From Chloroflexota bacterium (GTDB lineage Bacteria; Chloroflexota; Anaerolineae; Aggregatilineales; Phototrophicaceae): a stretch of DNA of 64,000 nucleotides. The stretch lies in contig JAPOWK010000050.1 in the NCBI GenBank assembly GCA_026707665.1, forward strand, positions 1 through 64,000. Reading direction: 5' to 3'. Made by a program: the position numbers and the translations under genes. The notes beneath the pieces were generated by a model. The model saw only the letters and a program-made list of their open reading frames with translations. It did not search any database and was not told where the DNA came from. Shown piece by piece: positions 1 through 7,979 of the stretch. Numbering within the stretch: position 1 is the stretch's first letter; each line of letters begins with the position of its first letter.

Positions 1-1118
1 TGGCGCTGGACAAGGCGAATAGCGACCGGCGCCGCGGCTATCCCAGTTGGATCTCATCGCGCAACCTCAGCAACAAAGCAAGCGATGAAGTCGTCGAAGC
101 GCTGGTTTCAACCGTGACCGGCAATTACGAATTGGTCGCGCGCCATTATCGGCTCAAACGGGCGCTGCTTGGGTATGAGGAGCTTTACGATTACGATCGC
201 TACGCGCCGCTGAATCTCAAGCAAAGCGAGGCTTTCTATGTCTGGGAGGCGGCGCGCGATATCGTCCTGCAGGCTTTCGACAGCTTCAGCCCGCGGATGA
301 AAAAGGTGGCGCGGCAATTCTTCGATGGCAACTGGATTCACGCGCCCGTGCTGCCGAACAAACGGGGCGGGGCTTTCGCGGCGCCGACCGTCGCCTCCGC
401 CAATCCTTATGTCTTTCTGAATTATCTGGGCGACACGCGCGATGTAACGACGCTGGCGCATGAACTCGGGCATGGCATTCACATGGTCCTCTCGGGGGAG
501 GAGAACGGTCTCTTCGCGCTCTACACGCCGCTGACCACCGCCGAGATGGCCTCGACATTCGCCGAGATGCTGGTCTTCCAGGACTTGATGGCGGCTGAAG
601 ACGACCAGGAAGTCAAGCTGTCGATGCTGACGGAAAAGATCGACGATACCTTCGCCACCGTATTCCGGCAGATCTCGATGAACCGCTTCGAAGACAAGAT
701 GCACAGCGCCCGCCGGGAAGAAGGCGAGTTGACGGCTGAACGCTTCAACGAGCTTTGGCTGGAGACGCAGCGCGATATGTTTTGCGACAGCGTCACCATC
801 ACCGACGAGTATGGCAGCTGGTGGAGTTATGTGCCTCATTTTCTGCATACGCCCGGTTATGTCTATGCGTACTCCTTCGGCGAGCTGCTCGTGCTGGCGC
901 TGTATAAGCTCTATCAGGAAGAGGGCGCGAGCTTTGTGCCGAAGTATCTCGGTCTGCTGGCGGCTGGCGATTCGGATTATCCCGATCGGCTGTTGGCGCG
1001 GGTCGGCGTCGATATCAACGATTCCGATTTCTGGCAGAAGGGCATCGATGTCATCGAAGAATGGGTCACGCAGGCGGAAGCGCTTGCGCGTCAGCTCTAT
1101 CCGGAGAAGTTCGCCTGA
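1..1118 (+). CDS. pepF: Oligoendopeptidase F, M3 family (5' end outside window)
   Basis: Zinc metallopeptidase of family M3 that cleaves oligopeptides in the cytoplasm. The reading frame is open from base 3 with no start codon, so the N-terminal part lies outside the window. A GTG at 114 is internal, because clear family sequence precedes it (ISSRNLSNKASDEVVEAL). The zinc site HELGH is at residues 116-120 counted from that GTG, and the likely third ligand Glu is in AEMASTFAE near residue 144. The C-terminal half looks complete and ends in TGA at 1116-1118. The next gene starts 9 bases downstream, so the two may be co-transcribed. The assignment to PepF rather than another M3 peptidase rests on the DRYAPL segment and overall similarity. 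Confidence 0.9.
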   Translation, partial: ALDKANSDRRRGYPSWISSRNLSNKASDEVVEALVSTVTGNYELVARHYRLKRALLGYEELYDYDRYAPLNLKQSEAFYVWEAARDIVLQAFDSFSPRMKKVARQFFDGNWIHAPVLPNKRGGAFAAPTVASANPYVFLNYLGDTRDVTTLAHELGHGIHMVLSGEENGLFALYTPLTTAEMASTFAEMLVFQDLMAAEDDQEVKLSMLTEKIDDTFATVFRQISMNRFEDKMHSARREEGELTAERFNELWLETQRDMFCDSVTITDEYGSWWSYVPHFLHTPGYVYAYSFGELLVLALYKLYQEEGASFVPKYLGLLAAGDSDYPDRLLARVGVDINDSDFWQKGIDVIEEWVTQAEALARQLYPEKFA

Positions 1119-1126
1119 GCGCGCCC

Positions 1127-1537
1127 ATGACCGCAGGTTATTCCGGTACGCCGCTGGTCAAGAAGCTCGGCATCAAGCGCGGCAACCGCATCGCGCTGCT
1201 TCACGCGCCTGCTCACTACCTTGAGCTATTGGGCGAGCTGCCGCCCGCCCTCGAAATTGATTTTGAACTGACTGGCGGGGACTATGACTTCGTACAGGCT
1301 TTCTATCAGTGGCGCGCCGAGTATGAGGCGGACTTCGACCGGCTGAAGTCGGCGATCGTCAAAGATGGCATGATCTGGATTTCCTGGTACAAGAAGGCGG
1401 CCAAGATGCCGACCGATATCACAGAAAATGTCGTGCGTGATGTGGCGCTGGCGGGCGGGCTGGTTGATGTCAAGGTCGCCGCGATTGACGCGCAGTGGTC
1501 GGGCTTGAAGCTGGTGTATCGGCGGGAAAATCGCTGA
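1127..1537 (+). CDS. DUF3052 family protein
   Basis: A 136-residue protein of the DUF3052 type, function unknown. It opens with GYSGTPLVKKLGIKRG, contains a central D/F/Y-rich region, and has IWISWYKKAAKMPTDITENV near residues 85-104, the usual family hallmark. I chose the ATG at 1127. A longer in-frame start would overlap pepF and encode unrelated sequence. It is packed between pepF and the adenylyltransferase gene at 1548, with 8-10 base gaps, which suggests one transcript. No signal peptide or membrane segment is visible. Confidence 0.75.
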   Translation: MTAGYSGTPLVKKLGIKRGNRIALLHAPAHYLELLGELPPALEIDFELTGGDYDFVQAFYQWRAEYEADFDRLKSAIVKDGMIWISWYKKAAKMPTDITENVVRDVALAGGLVDVKVAAIDAQWSGLKLVYRRENR

Positions 1538-1547
1538 GGGCAAATGC

Positions 1548-2021
1548 ATGGGCGAGCTGCTTTCGCTGGATGAGGCGCGGGCGCTGCGCGAGAGGCTGCG
1601 GCGCGAAGGCAAGACCTTGGTCTTCACCAACGGGCATTTCGATTTGCTGCACGCCGGGCACCTCGATTATCTGCAGAAGGCGCGTGAACTGGGCGATGCG
1701 CTTTTCGTCGCGGTCAATGGCGATGCCTCGACGCGGCGGCTGAAAGGCGAGGGGCGGCCCCTGGTGCCCGAGGGTCAGCGGGCGCGTTTGCTGGCGGCCT
1801 TGGAACCGGTCAGCGCTGCTATCATCTTTGAGGCGGTTACGGCGAATGAACTACTGCTGGCGCTGCAGCCGGAGATCTATGTCAAAGGCGGCGACTACGC
1901 CGAAAAGCCGCTGCCCGAGCGCGCGGCCGTCGAGTCGTATGGCGGAAGGGTGGAGTTGATTGAGTTCCTGTCCGGTCACAGCACGACTCGACTGATAAAC
2001 AGGATTCGCAAACTTTCGTAG
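1548..2021 (+). CDS. Heptose-1-phosphate adenylyltransferase-like nucleotidyltransferase
   Basis: A 157-residue nucleotidyltransferase of the cytidylyltransferase-like superfamily, closest in appearance to the C-terminal (RfaE2/HldC) domain of HldE, which activates D-glycero-beta-D-manno-heptose 1-phosphate with ATP. It has FTNGHFDLLHAGH near residues 26-38, including the nucleotide-binding HxGH, and STTRLINRI near the C-terminus. The kinase domain found in HldE is absent, so it is the stand-alone form. A GAGGG 8 bases upstream of the ATG serves as ribosome-binding site. No other heptose gene is in the window, so the sugar phosphate it acts on is uncertain. A related glycerol-phosphate or FAD-type specificity cannot be excluded. 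Confidence 0.75.
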   Translation: MGELLSLDEARALRERLRREGKTLVFTNGHFDLLHAGHLDYLQKARELGDALFVAVNGDASTRRLKGEGRPLVPEGQRARLLAALEPVSAAIIFEAVTANELLLALQPEIYVKGGDYAEKPLPERAAVESYGGRVELIEFLSGHSTTRLINRIRKLS

Positions 2022-2032
2022 GAGACAATAAC

Positions 2033-2470
2033 GTGTTGCATCTGTGGTCCTTGGCGACCTGGAATCTTGAAGTTACGCATGACGCTGGACATCCTGAATG
2101 GCTGGACGCGCCGGTTACCAGCTGGACAATTGAAGACCTCGAAACGAGCACGGGAAACTCGTTTGATGGCGAGAAATGGACCGTGCGACTGCCGCAGCCC
2201 TTGAATCTGCTGACGGCTTGGCACATGGATGAACCCTGCGATCAACTGTATCTGACCTGCATCGACCCGCGAGGCAAAACCTTGATAAGATTATTGCAGG
2301 AGATTCATTATCGCGATGATCTACCCAGGATTCAGCTAACCAGTATTGCGCTCCCTCAGCTATGGTATACTGAAGATGGATTCTATGAGTTCACTTTCGC
2401 CTATTCCTTTGACAGGCTGCCTTATCAGCGATACGGTTCGTTGCGTTTGAGGCAAATGCAGGGAGACTAG
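2033..2470 (+). CDS. Hypothetical protein, W-rich
   Basis: A 145-residue protein that I do not recognise. It begins at a GTG preceded by GGAG (2021-2024), 8 bases upstream and just after the stop of the adenylyltransferase gene, so it is likely translated from the same mRNA. It is rich in aromatic residues (WSLATWNLEV near the start, YEFTFAYSFDRLPYQRYG near the end) and in predicted beta structure. There is no signal peptide or membrane segment. The composition suggests a small soluble beta-rich domain, but no function is assigned. Confidence 0.55.
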   Translation: MLHLWSLATWNLEVTHDAGHPEWLDAPVTSWTIEDLETSTGNSFDGEKWTVRLPQPLNLLTAWHMDEPCDQLYLTCIDPRGKTLIRLLQEIHYRDDLPRIQLTSIALPQLWYTEDGFYEFTFAYSFDRLPYQRYGSLRLRQMQGD

Positions 2471-2473
2471 AAG

Positions 2474-2659
2474 ATGGAAGAGAATCCGCGAAAGATGAAA
2501 TTCGAAGGAAGTGACCTTCCCGTAGTCATGGCTTGGATCGGAGAACATAGGCTATGCCTGACGAAAGAAGAGGCCGCCAAACGGCGACCCCCTAGCAGCT
2601 CTTCAATGCCGGTTGCCTATGATCGGATCGTAGTCGCTCCGCGCGATTTGGCCAGCTAA
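2474..2659 (+). CDS. Small hypothetical protein (61 aa)
   Basis: A short frame starting 3 bases after the stop of the preceding gene, with AGAAG upstream of its ATG. The product is basic at its C-terminus and has a Ser/Pro-rich linker (RRPPSSSSMP). I do not recognise it. Support is the tight spacing with the upstream gene and an intrinsic terminator about 125 bases downstream on the same strand. It could be a spurious frame or the remnant of a longer gene. Confidence 0.35.
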   Translation: MEENPRKMKFEGSDLPVVMAWIGEHRLCLTKEEAAKRRPPSSSSMPVAYDRIVVAPRDLAS

Positions 2660-2784
2660 GAAACCAATATGGCGTCTGCCAATAGAGATGGCGCGGCGCC
2701 TCCAGCACAAACCGATCAGAAGCCGGGCCGTAGGGACAGCGATTCGCCTTGAGCGTTACGATCAATTCGCGCACGACACAAAGC

Positions 2785-2811
2785 AAATCGCCGTCATAAG
2801 CGGCGGTTTTT
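2785..2811 (+). terminator. Intrinsic terminator
   Basis: A 9 bp stem (AAATCGCCG pairing with CGGCGGTTT, one T-G pair) with a 7-base loop, running into a T-rich tract on the plus strand. It lies after the 61-residue gene and before the 3' end of rpsD on the other strand. Its A-rich 5' arm gives a weaker U-tract for the minus strand, so it may act in both directions. Confidence 0.65.
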
Positions 2812-2835
2812 GTTTGCGGTCACGACTGCTGGTGT

Positions 2836-3462
2836 TTAGGTCAAGCGGTTGTAGAACTCGACCACCTGCTGGATATCGACCGGGGTCTGCACTTCGCCTT
2901 CTTCCGGCGCGCGATCCAGCGTGACGCGGTAGTTTTCTTTGTCCACCGTCAGATACGGCGGGAAGTAAGCCGATTGCTGCACCCATTCCTGGATGTGCAC
3001 ATTCTTCTTCATCTTGTCGCTGACTTCAATTTCATCGCCGGCGCGCACCTGATAGGAAGGCAGATTGAGGCGGCGGCCGTTCACATTGATATGACCATGG
3101 CCGACGATTTGCCGCGCCGCCCAGATGGTCGCGCCCAAGCCCGAGCGGTAGACGACGTTGTCCAGCCGGCGTTCCAACAGGCTCAACAAGTTGACGCCGG
3201 TGGGTCCGGGCATTTGCGCCGCCTTCTTGTAGTAATTGCGCAGCTGCTTTTCGCGCACGTTGTAGATGAAGGACAGCTTTTGCTTTTCACCCAACTGGAT
3301 CGCGTAATTGCTGCGCCGTCCTGAGCGGAAAGATTGCTCGCGTCCGTGCTCGCCGGGGGGATATGCGCGGTCTTCCAGGATTTTCGAATATTTCGGGCGC
3401 GGCACCAGCAGCTCGCCGAAGCGGCGCTGTGGTTTGGCTTTGGGTCCGTGATACGATGCCAT
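2836..3462 (-). CDS. rpsD: 30S ribosomal protein S4
   Basis: Small-subunit protein S4, which binds 16S rRNA and nucleates 30S assembly. It is 208 residues, full length for the family. The N-terminus (MASYHGPKAKPQRRFGELL) lacks the zinc-binding cysteines seen in C-plus forms. The S4 RNA-binding domain covers roughly residues 95-160 (LLERRLDNVVYRSGL and VNGRRLNLPSYQV). The gene stands alone and is not in the usual S13-S11-S4-rpoA operon. The gene upstream on the same strand is an unrelated PhyH dioxygenase more than 200 bases away. Confidence 0.97.
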   Translation of the reverse strand: MASYHGPKAKPQRRFGELLVPRPKYSKILEDRAYPPGEHGREQSFRSGRRSNYAIQLGEKQKLSFIYNVREKQLRNYYKKAAQMPGPTGVNLLSLLERRLDNVVYRSGLGATIWAARQIVGHGHINVNGRRLNLPSYQVRAGDEIEVSDKMKKNVHIQEWVQQSAYFPPYLTVDKENYRVTLDRAPEEGEVQTPVDIQQVVEFYNRLT

Positions 3463-3582
3463 AGAGTTCCTCTTGGGCGCGGGGCGACTGCACCCCGCTG
3501 ATTCTCAAAATCGGCGATACAGTGTAGCGGATTGCGGCGCCATTGCTAGGGTGAGTTTGGCGGTCGCACCAGATCTGAGAAT

Positions 3583-3610
3583 TGTAGGGGCGACCTATTA
3601 GGTCGCCCGC
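3583..3610 (+). repeat. Short palindromic repeat, plus orientation
   Basis: TGTAGGGGCG then a stem GACC/GGTC around TATTA, then CGCCCGC. This is the cleanest copy of the family found throughout the window. It lies between rpsD and the PhyH gene. A degenerate copy in the opposite orientation follows at about 3632-3658. Confidence 0.85.
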
Positions 3611-3662
3611 TGTACTGTGCCTGCAAGTTTGAGGACTACTCACAGAGTCGCCTCTACACAAT

Positions 3663-3687
3663 CTCTGTGCCCTTTGTGCCTCTGTGG
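3663..3687 (-). repeat. CACAGAGG-type repeat
   Basis: On the minus strand this reads CCACAGAGGCACAAAGGGC and then ACAGAG. It belongs to the loosely periodic CACAGAGG family also seen near 4955, 29970, 30146 and 47787. It lies just 3' of the PhyH gene. Confidence 0.6.
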
Positions 3688-3694
3688 CAAAAGA

Positions 3695-4540
3695 TCAAGC
3701 CGGCATATTCTCCAGCCTGCCCAGCCAGTAGTGCACATCGAATTCTTCGTCGCCGGTCAAGAAGCGCCAGAGCTTGATGCGATTGACGATTTCAAGCCGA
3801 CCCGAAGCCTGTTCAAACCAGGGCTCGCGCCGCGCCAGGATGCCTTGCACATCATCGCCCATGGGAAAGGCGCTGTGGATCGCTTTGGCTTGGCGGTAAT
3901 CGTCATCGAGGTCGTCATCGTTCCAGAGCCGCATCTGCCGCACTTGCGGATTCAGGCGCAGCTTGAACATGTAGCGGCGGCGGTCCGTCTTGTTTTGGCG
4001 GCCGCAATGCCAGATGCCATGATGCAGCGCCAGCACGGAGCCGGCTTTGCAGACCATCGGGATTTGCCCGCGCATATTTTGATAGGCGGCGACATCCATC
4101 TCGTTGACGCGGCGGAAATGGCTGCCGGGCAACAGCAGCGTCCCGCCCATCTCCAGCGGCACATCGTGCGGGAAATACATCAACTGGATGTCGAAGTGGG
4201 TGCGGCAATCGATGATGGAATCCGCATGCAGCCCTTGGGCGCTGCCTTCATTTGGCTCGCGCACGTGAATGGCGTCATGATCGAATAGCGGGTCTTCGCC
4301 GACCAGGCTCTGAATCAAGCCCTGGATTTGCGGCAGGTCCAGCAGCTTGCGGATGGAGGTGCCGTGATAGCATTGCGATAGAGGCGTGCCCGAGCGATGC
4401 CCCTTGATTTCCTGCCGGTCAATGCCGCGCATCACTTCGCGGTTTATTTCGGCGGGAACCAGCTCGTCAAAGCGCAGGAAGCCGCGCGCGACAAATTCCG
4501 CCATCTGTTTTGAAGAGAGCAAATATTGCTTGTCGATCAT
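3695..4540 (-). CDS. Phytanoyl-CoA dioxygenase (PhyH) family protein
   Basis: A 281-residue non-haem Fe(II)/2-oxoglutarate-dependent oxygenase. The iron site is HAD at residues 105-107 with the distal His probably H178 (IWHCGRQN). The Arg-rich segment DRRRY (186-190) is placed to bind 2-oxoglutarate. PhyH members hydroxylate diverse small molecules and the substrate here cannot be read from sequence. Its ATG overlaps the stop of the upstream 94-residue gene by 4 bases, so translation is probably coupled. No signal peptide is seen, so it is cytoplasmic. Confidence 0.85.
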   Translation of the reverse strand: MIDKQYLLSSKQMAEFVARGFLRFDELVPAEINREVMRGIDRQEIKGHRSGTPLSQCYHGTSIRKLLDLPQIQGLIQSLVGEDPLFDHDAIHVREPNEGSAQGLHADSIIDCRTHFDIQLMYFPHDVPLEMGGTLLLPGSHFRRVNEMDVAAYQNMRGQIPMVCKAGSVLALHHGIWHCGRQNKTDRRRYMFKLRLNPQVRQMRLWNDDDLDDDYRQAKAIHSAFPMGDDVQGILARREPWFEQASGRLEIVNRIKLWRFLTGDEEFDVHYWLGRLENMPA

Positions 4541-4821
4541 GTCTTGATGTCCTCCAGCTTTTCGAAGAGAAAGCAGTATTTCATAAACGAGGTGGTGTAT
4601 TCCTCGCCGGGGTAGGGCGGGATGAGCACCGGCTGCTGGATCAGTCGCCAGCCGTCCTTCAGCGCATCCAAGCCGGTCTCGTAGGGCGGCTCGTCGCTGT
4701 CGCCAGTGGTGAATGCGTCTTTGCCGGTGCCGTCATAAATCGACCAGCCCAGCACCGGGCTGTCGAGGGCGGAGGTGGAGAGATAAAGGGTCAAGACTTT
4801 CTGGCGCAGTGCGGATTCCAT
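4537..4821 (-). CDS. Hypothetical protein upstream of PhyH
   Basis: A 94-residue acidic protein rich in aromatic residues (WSIYDGTG, YPGEEYTTSFMKYCFLFEKLED). I do not recognise the family. Its stop overlaps the PhyH start (ATGA), the main evidence that it is real and functionally linked. There is no membrane segment or signal peptide. Confidence 0.6.
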   Translation of the reverse strand: MESALRQKVLTLYLSTSALDSPVLGWSIYDGTGKDAFTTGDSDEPPYETGLDALKDGWRLIQQPVLIPPYPGEEYTTSFMKYCFLFEKLEDIKT

Positions 4822-4954
4822 GGCGGGCCCTTCGCGGTTGAATGCGGCACGCCGATAAGCCTACCGCATTCCTGGCGCCGGGACAAATGCGAAGCGAGGC
4901 CCAAGTGGGAAAATCTACGGAAGTCGCTTTATGACGAAATCACGAATGCATTTC

Positions 4955-4981
4955 AACACAGAGATCACAGAGTTCGCAGAG
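4955..4981 (+). repeat. CACAGAGG-type repeat
   Basis: AACACAGAGATCACAGAG followed by TTCGCAGAG gives three spaced xCAGAG units. It lies in the 220-base gap between the two minus-strand genes starting at 4821 and ending at 5045, where I see nothing else. Confidence 0.55.
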
Positions 4982-5044
4982 ATTTCTTCGCTGGTCAGGC
5001 GAAATAGCTGCATCTCCGGAGTCTGGTGGATAGCGCTTTGGCCA

Positions 5045-5503
5045 TTAGGCTTCGTCATCCTCGACGGCAATTTCGGTTTTCTGCTTGGGCGCCGACTTGG
5101 GCTTTTCGTCATCCGATGTTTCCATTGGGATGAGGACTTTGGTATCCGGCAAATCGGCGCGTTCGCGGAAGTAGCCGATGACGGCGTCGCCGATCACTTT
5201 GGCTTTGGCGGCCATGGCTGCGCTCTTGACCGCCCAGCCCACCAGCGGAATGACGCCGACGACTTCAGCGATGACCCCGCCGGCAATGGCGCTGCCGACG
5301 ACGCCGCCCAGGGTTCCGGTCAAGTGATCCATGTCAAAGGCGCTTACCTCGTAAGCGCTCGCCACCTGGTGGATCATGGCGGTATCGGCCGCCGTCAAAA
5401 AGAATGCGCTGCCGGGTATCCAGCCGGTCAAGGCGGCGCCGGTCGTCCAGTTTGCCACCAGCTTGCGCGCTTCGCGGTCGGCGTCTTGCAATGTCTTCGC
5501 CAT
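5045..5503 (-). CDS. DUF697-like membrane-associated protein
   Basis: A 152-residue protein with a Gly/Ala-rich hydrophobic core at about residues 20-110 (TGAALTGWIPGSAFFLTAAD, LGGVVGSAIAGGVIAEVVGV, PLVGWAVKSAAMAAKAK). This resembles the DUF697/YcjF-type domain, which is often attached to Era-like GTPases. The GTPase part is missing. The last 35 residues are charged and rich in Lys and Glu, suggesting a disordered tail. It is transcribed divergently from the glycosyltransferase gene at 5620. Function is unknown and a hydrophobic channel-like role is possible. Confidence 0.6.
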   Translation of the reverse strand: MAKTLQDADREARKLVANWTTGAALTGWIPGSAFFLTAADTAMIHQVASAYEVSAFDMDHLTGTLGGVVGSAIAGGVIAEVVGVIPLVGWAVKSAAMAAKAKVIGDAVIGYFRERADLPDTKVLIPMETSDDEKPKSAPKQKTEIAVEDDEA

Positions 5504-5619
5504 GTTTCTCCACCTTTGGATTGGTTACACTTTAACTTGGGACGTTTCATTCATATATACGCAAGACAAGGCGTCGAGTCGCTCGCTTGCCTCCCAATGA
5601 GCCAGGCCGAGACATTGAG

Positions 5620-6897
5620 ATGAAGATCCTCCTCGTAAATGACCGGATTCCGCCGGAAGGCAAAGGCGGGGCGGAGTCGGTATTCTGGCGGCTGGCGCGG
5701 GGCTTGGCGGCGGCTGGCCGCGAAACGCATGTCATCACCACCACAGCGGGCGCTGCCTTTGAAGAGACGCGCGCTGGCATTCCGACTTATCATATTCCTG
5801 CTGGTTATCTGGAGCGTTTCCGCGCCTGGTTCTCGCTTTGGAACCCGCAGACCGTCGGCGCCTACAAGAAGCTGCTGCGCCGGATTCAGCCCGATGTGGT
5901 CAACGCGCATAATATTCATTATCTTCTCTCGTATCATACGCTGAAGCTGGCGCGCGAAGCCGGCTGCGGCGTCCTGTTCAGCGCCCATGACGCGATGCCC
6001 TTCGCCTATGGCAAGCTGCCTGTTTCTTTTTCGCCAGACCTTACTGAACCTTCCGTAACCGGAGACTATCGATTGCCGCCAGGCTATAACTTGCGCCAAA
6101 GCCGTTTCCGCTACAATCCACTCCGCAACGCCATGATCAAGCGCTATCTGTCGCGGTACGCGCATATTCGCACGGTGCCGAGCCAGGCGCTGGCGAATGC
6201 ATTCGCCGACAACGACATGCCTTCGGTCGAAGTGGCGCATAATGGCATTGATCTGGACGAGTGGGCTCCCGTTGACGAATCGACGGTCGCTGATCTGCGT
6301 GGGCGGCTGGATCTATTGGACAAGCGCGTGATTCTGATCGCCGGGCGCTTGACGACCGAGAAAGGCTTGCGCCAGATTCTAGCCGCGCTGAGCCAGCTCC
6401 AGAACACGCTGCCGGATGTGCGTCTGCTGGTCTTGACCTCGCGCGCTATCGATTCGCAGCTTGCTGGCGCCTTCGCCGAATTGACTTCGCTGATTCGCAT
6501 CGGCGGCTGGCTGAGCGGCGACGAGTTGCGCGCTGCTTATCAGCTGGCCGATGTGGTAGCGGCGCCGTCGATCTATGTGGATCCCTTTCCGACGGTTGTG
6601 CTGGAAGCGATGGCGGCGGGAAAGCCCGTGGTGGCGACCTGCTTTGGCGGCGCGCGCGAAGCGATAGTCGATGGCGAAACGGGCTATATCGTCAACCCAT
6701 TTGATATTGCCACCCTTTCTGATAGACTGCTGCGCTTGTTGACGGACGAGGACCGGCGGCGCCAGATGGGACTGCTGGGGCGTGAGCGCCTGGCGATGCA
6801 TTTCTCGCTGGACAAACAGGTGCGTCGGATGCTTGGGCTATACGAGCGGGCGCTGGCGATGCGCCAAAATGCCGGCCCGCATGATCAACCTGTGTAG
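5620..6897 (+). CDS. GT4-family glycosyltransferase
   Basis: A 425-residue GT-B fold glycosyltransferase that transfers a sugar from an NDP-sugar, probably in cell-surface glycan or glycolipid synthesis. The N-terminal acceptor domain begins MKILLVNDRIPPEGKGGAES. The C-terminal donor domain has NGIDLDEW, GRLTTEKGLRQIL and DPFPTVVLEAMAAGKPVVA, where Asp replaces the first Glu of the usual EX7E motif. I chose the ATG at 5620 rather than an upstream TTG because the family sequence begins there. Its TAG stop is formed by a palindromic repeat (TGTAGGGG) at 6893. It has no glycan-synthesis gene beside it. Confidence 0.88.
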   Translation: MKILLVNDRIPPEGKGGAESVFWRLARGLAAAGRETHVITTTAGAAFEETRAGIPTYHIPAGYLERFRAWFSLWNPQTVGAYKKLLRRIQPDVVNAHNIHYLLSYHTLKLAREAGCGVLFSAHDAMPFAYGKLPVSFSPDLTEPSVTGDYRLPPGYNLRQSRFRYNPLRNAMIKRYLSRYAHIRTVPSQALANAFADNDMPSVEVAHNGIDLDEWAPVDESTVADLRGRLDLLDKRVILIAGRLTTEKGLRQILAALSQLQNTLPDVRLLVLTSRAIDSQLAGAFAELTSLIRIGGWLSGDELRAAYQLADVVAAPSIYVDPFPTVVLEAMAAGKPVVATCFGGAREAIVDGETGYIVNPFDIATLSDRLLRLLTDEDRRRQMGLLGRERLAMHFSLDKQVRRMLGLYERALAMRQNAGPHDQPV

Positions 6898-6920
6898 GGG
6901 CGTTTCGCTGAAACGCCCGC
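6893..6920 (+). repeat. Short palindromic repeat, plus orientation
   Basis: TGTAGGGGCG, stem TTTC/GAAA, then CGCCCGC. The TAG inside the conserved TGTAGGGG is the stop codon of the preceding glycosyltransferase gene. Confidence 0.85.
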
Positions 6921-6962
6921 TCGTTTGCGCCAAGGAACATTATGAAGAGGGCATAGACATCA

Positions 6963-7871
6963 ATGAGAGTGCATCGCTACCAGACGAAAGACGATCTCTA
7001 CCGCGCGCAAGCGGCGCTCATGGCTTGGGTGCGGAAATGCGGGCATTGCAATTACTTGCACAAGGGCGATGTGGGTCATCGTCTCTTCAACGGTTGCTTC
7101 CAGTATAATCCCGCCGATGTGATGCGCTATTGGCTGGACGATGAGGGCGAGATTTGCGCTTTCGCGGTGCTCGACCTGCCTTGGGGCGCATTCGATCTTC
7201 AAGTCGCGCCGGCGCTGCGGCTGAGCGGCGATCATATTGAGATCTTCGAGTATTGCGAGCGCGAAACACGGCGGCTTGCCGAGCGAAATGGCAAACGCTT
7301 AGAGAAAATCGTGGTTGAAGCGGATGACTGCGATCCAGCGTACATCGCCTTTCTTGAAGCGCGCGGATTCTCGCTTTTGGAGCACGGTTTCGCTCTCACC
7401 CGGCACGACCTGAAAAACTTGCCGGACGCGCCGCTGCCGGCCGGTTTTCGCTTCCAGCAAGCGACGGCTGCTGACGCCGCTCAGCTCGCCAATGTGCATA
7501 ATCACAGCTTCAGCGGCAAATGGAACGCCGAATCTTACGGCAAGGTGTTTCGCTCGCCCCACATGGAATACGAGTTCGTAGTCGTGGCGCCAGACGGTCG
7601 CTTTGCCGCTTTCACCAACGTCTGGGTCGACGATGTCAATCGGTCGCTCCTCTTTGAACCGGTCGGCACGCATTCGGATTTCCGCCGGCGCGGCCTTGGC
7701 AAAGCGCTGATGGTGCAGGTATTGAGGTGGATGCGGGCGGAACGCGGCATCAAATGCGCTTACGTATGCCATGAGCCGCCTTCCAAGAATCCGGCCTCTG
7801 CTGCGCTGTACGCCTCGGTTGGCTTTCGGCAAGTGCATGAAATCCATGACTACAGCAAGTCCCTGACCTAG
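6963..7871 (+). CDS. GNAT-family N-acetyltransferase
   Basis: A 302-residue protein with a C-terminal Gcn5-related acetyltransferase domain from about residue 160. The acetyl-CoA pyrophosphate-binding loop is RRRGLG at 241-246, followed by KALMVQVLRWMRAERG. The N-terminal half (IEIFEYCERETRRLAERNGK, FLEARGFSLLEHGFAL) looks like a second, degenerate GNAT fold, as in double-GNAT enzymes. The acceptor is unknown. It is likely cytoplasmic. It follows the glycosyltransferase gene by 65 bases that hold a palindromic repeat. Confidence 0.82.
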   Translation: MRVHRYQTKDDLYRAQAALMAWVRKCGHCNYLHKGDVGHRLFNGCFQYNPADVMRYWLDDEGEICAFAVLDLPWGAFDLQVAPALRLSGDHIEIFEYCERETRRLAERNGKRLEKIVVEADDCDPAYIAFLEARGFSLLEHGFALTRHDLKNLPDAPLPAGFRFQQATAADAAQLANVHNHSFSGKWNAESYGKVFRSPHMEYEFVVVAPDGRFAAFTNVWVDDVNRSLLFEPVGTHSDFRRRGLGKALMVQVLRWMRAERGIKCAYVCHEPPSKNPASAALYASVGFRQVHEIHDYSKSLT

Positions 7872-7909
7872 CAGGGGCGGGGATTGCTGGGGAAACGGCG
7901 CGCGCCTTG

Positions 7910-7937
7910 TTCACATCGGCATCCTTTCTGCTACAAT
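7910..7937 (+). promoter_or_regulatory. Candidate promoter of cysS
   Basis: TTCACA at 7910-7915, a 16-base spacer, and TACAAT at 7932-7937, giving a leader of about 37 bases before the cysS ATG. The match to sigma-70 consensus is moderate. Confidence 0.4.
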
Positions 7938-7979
7938 ACGCCGCATAAGGCTTGCAGCTAGCGGGGGACTGAGCAAACG

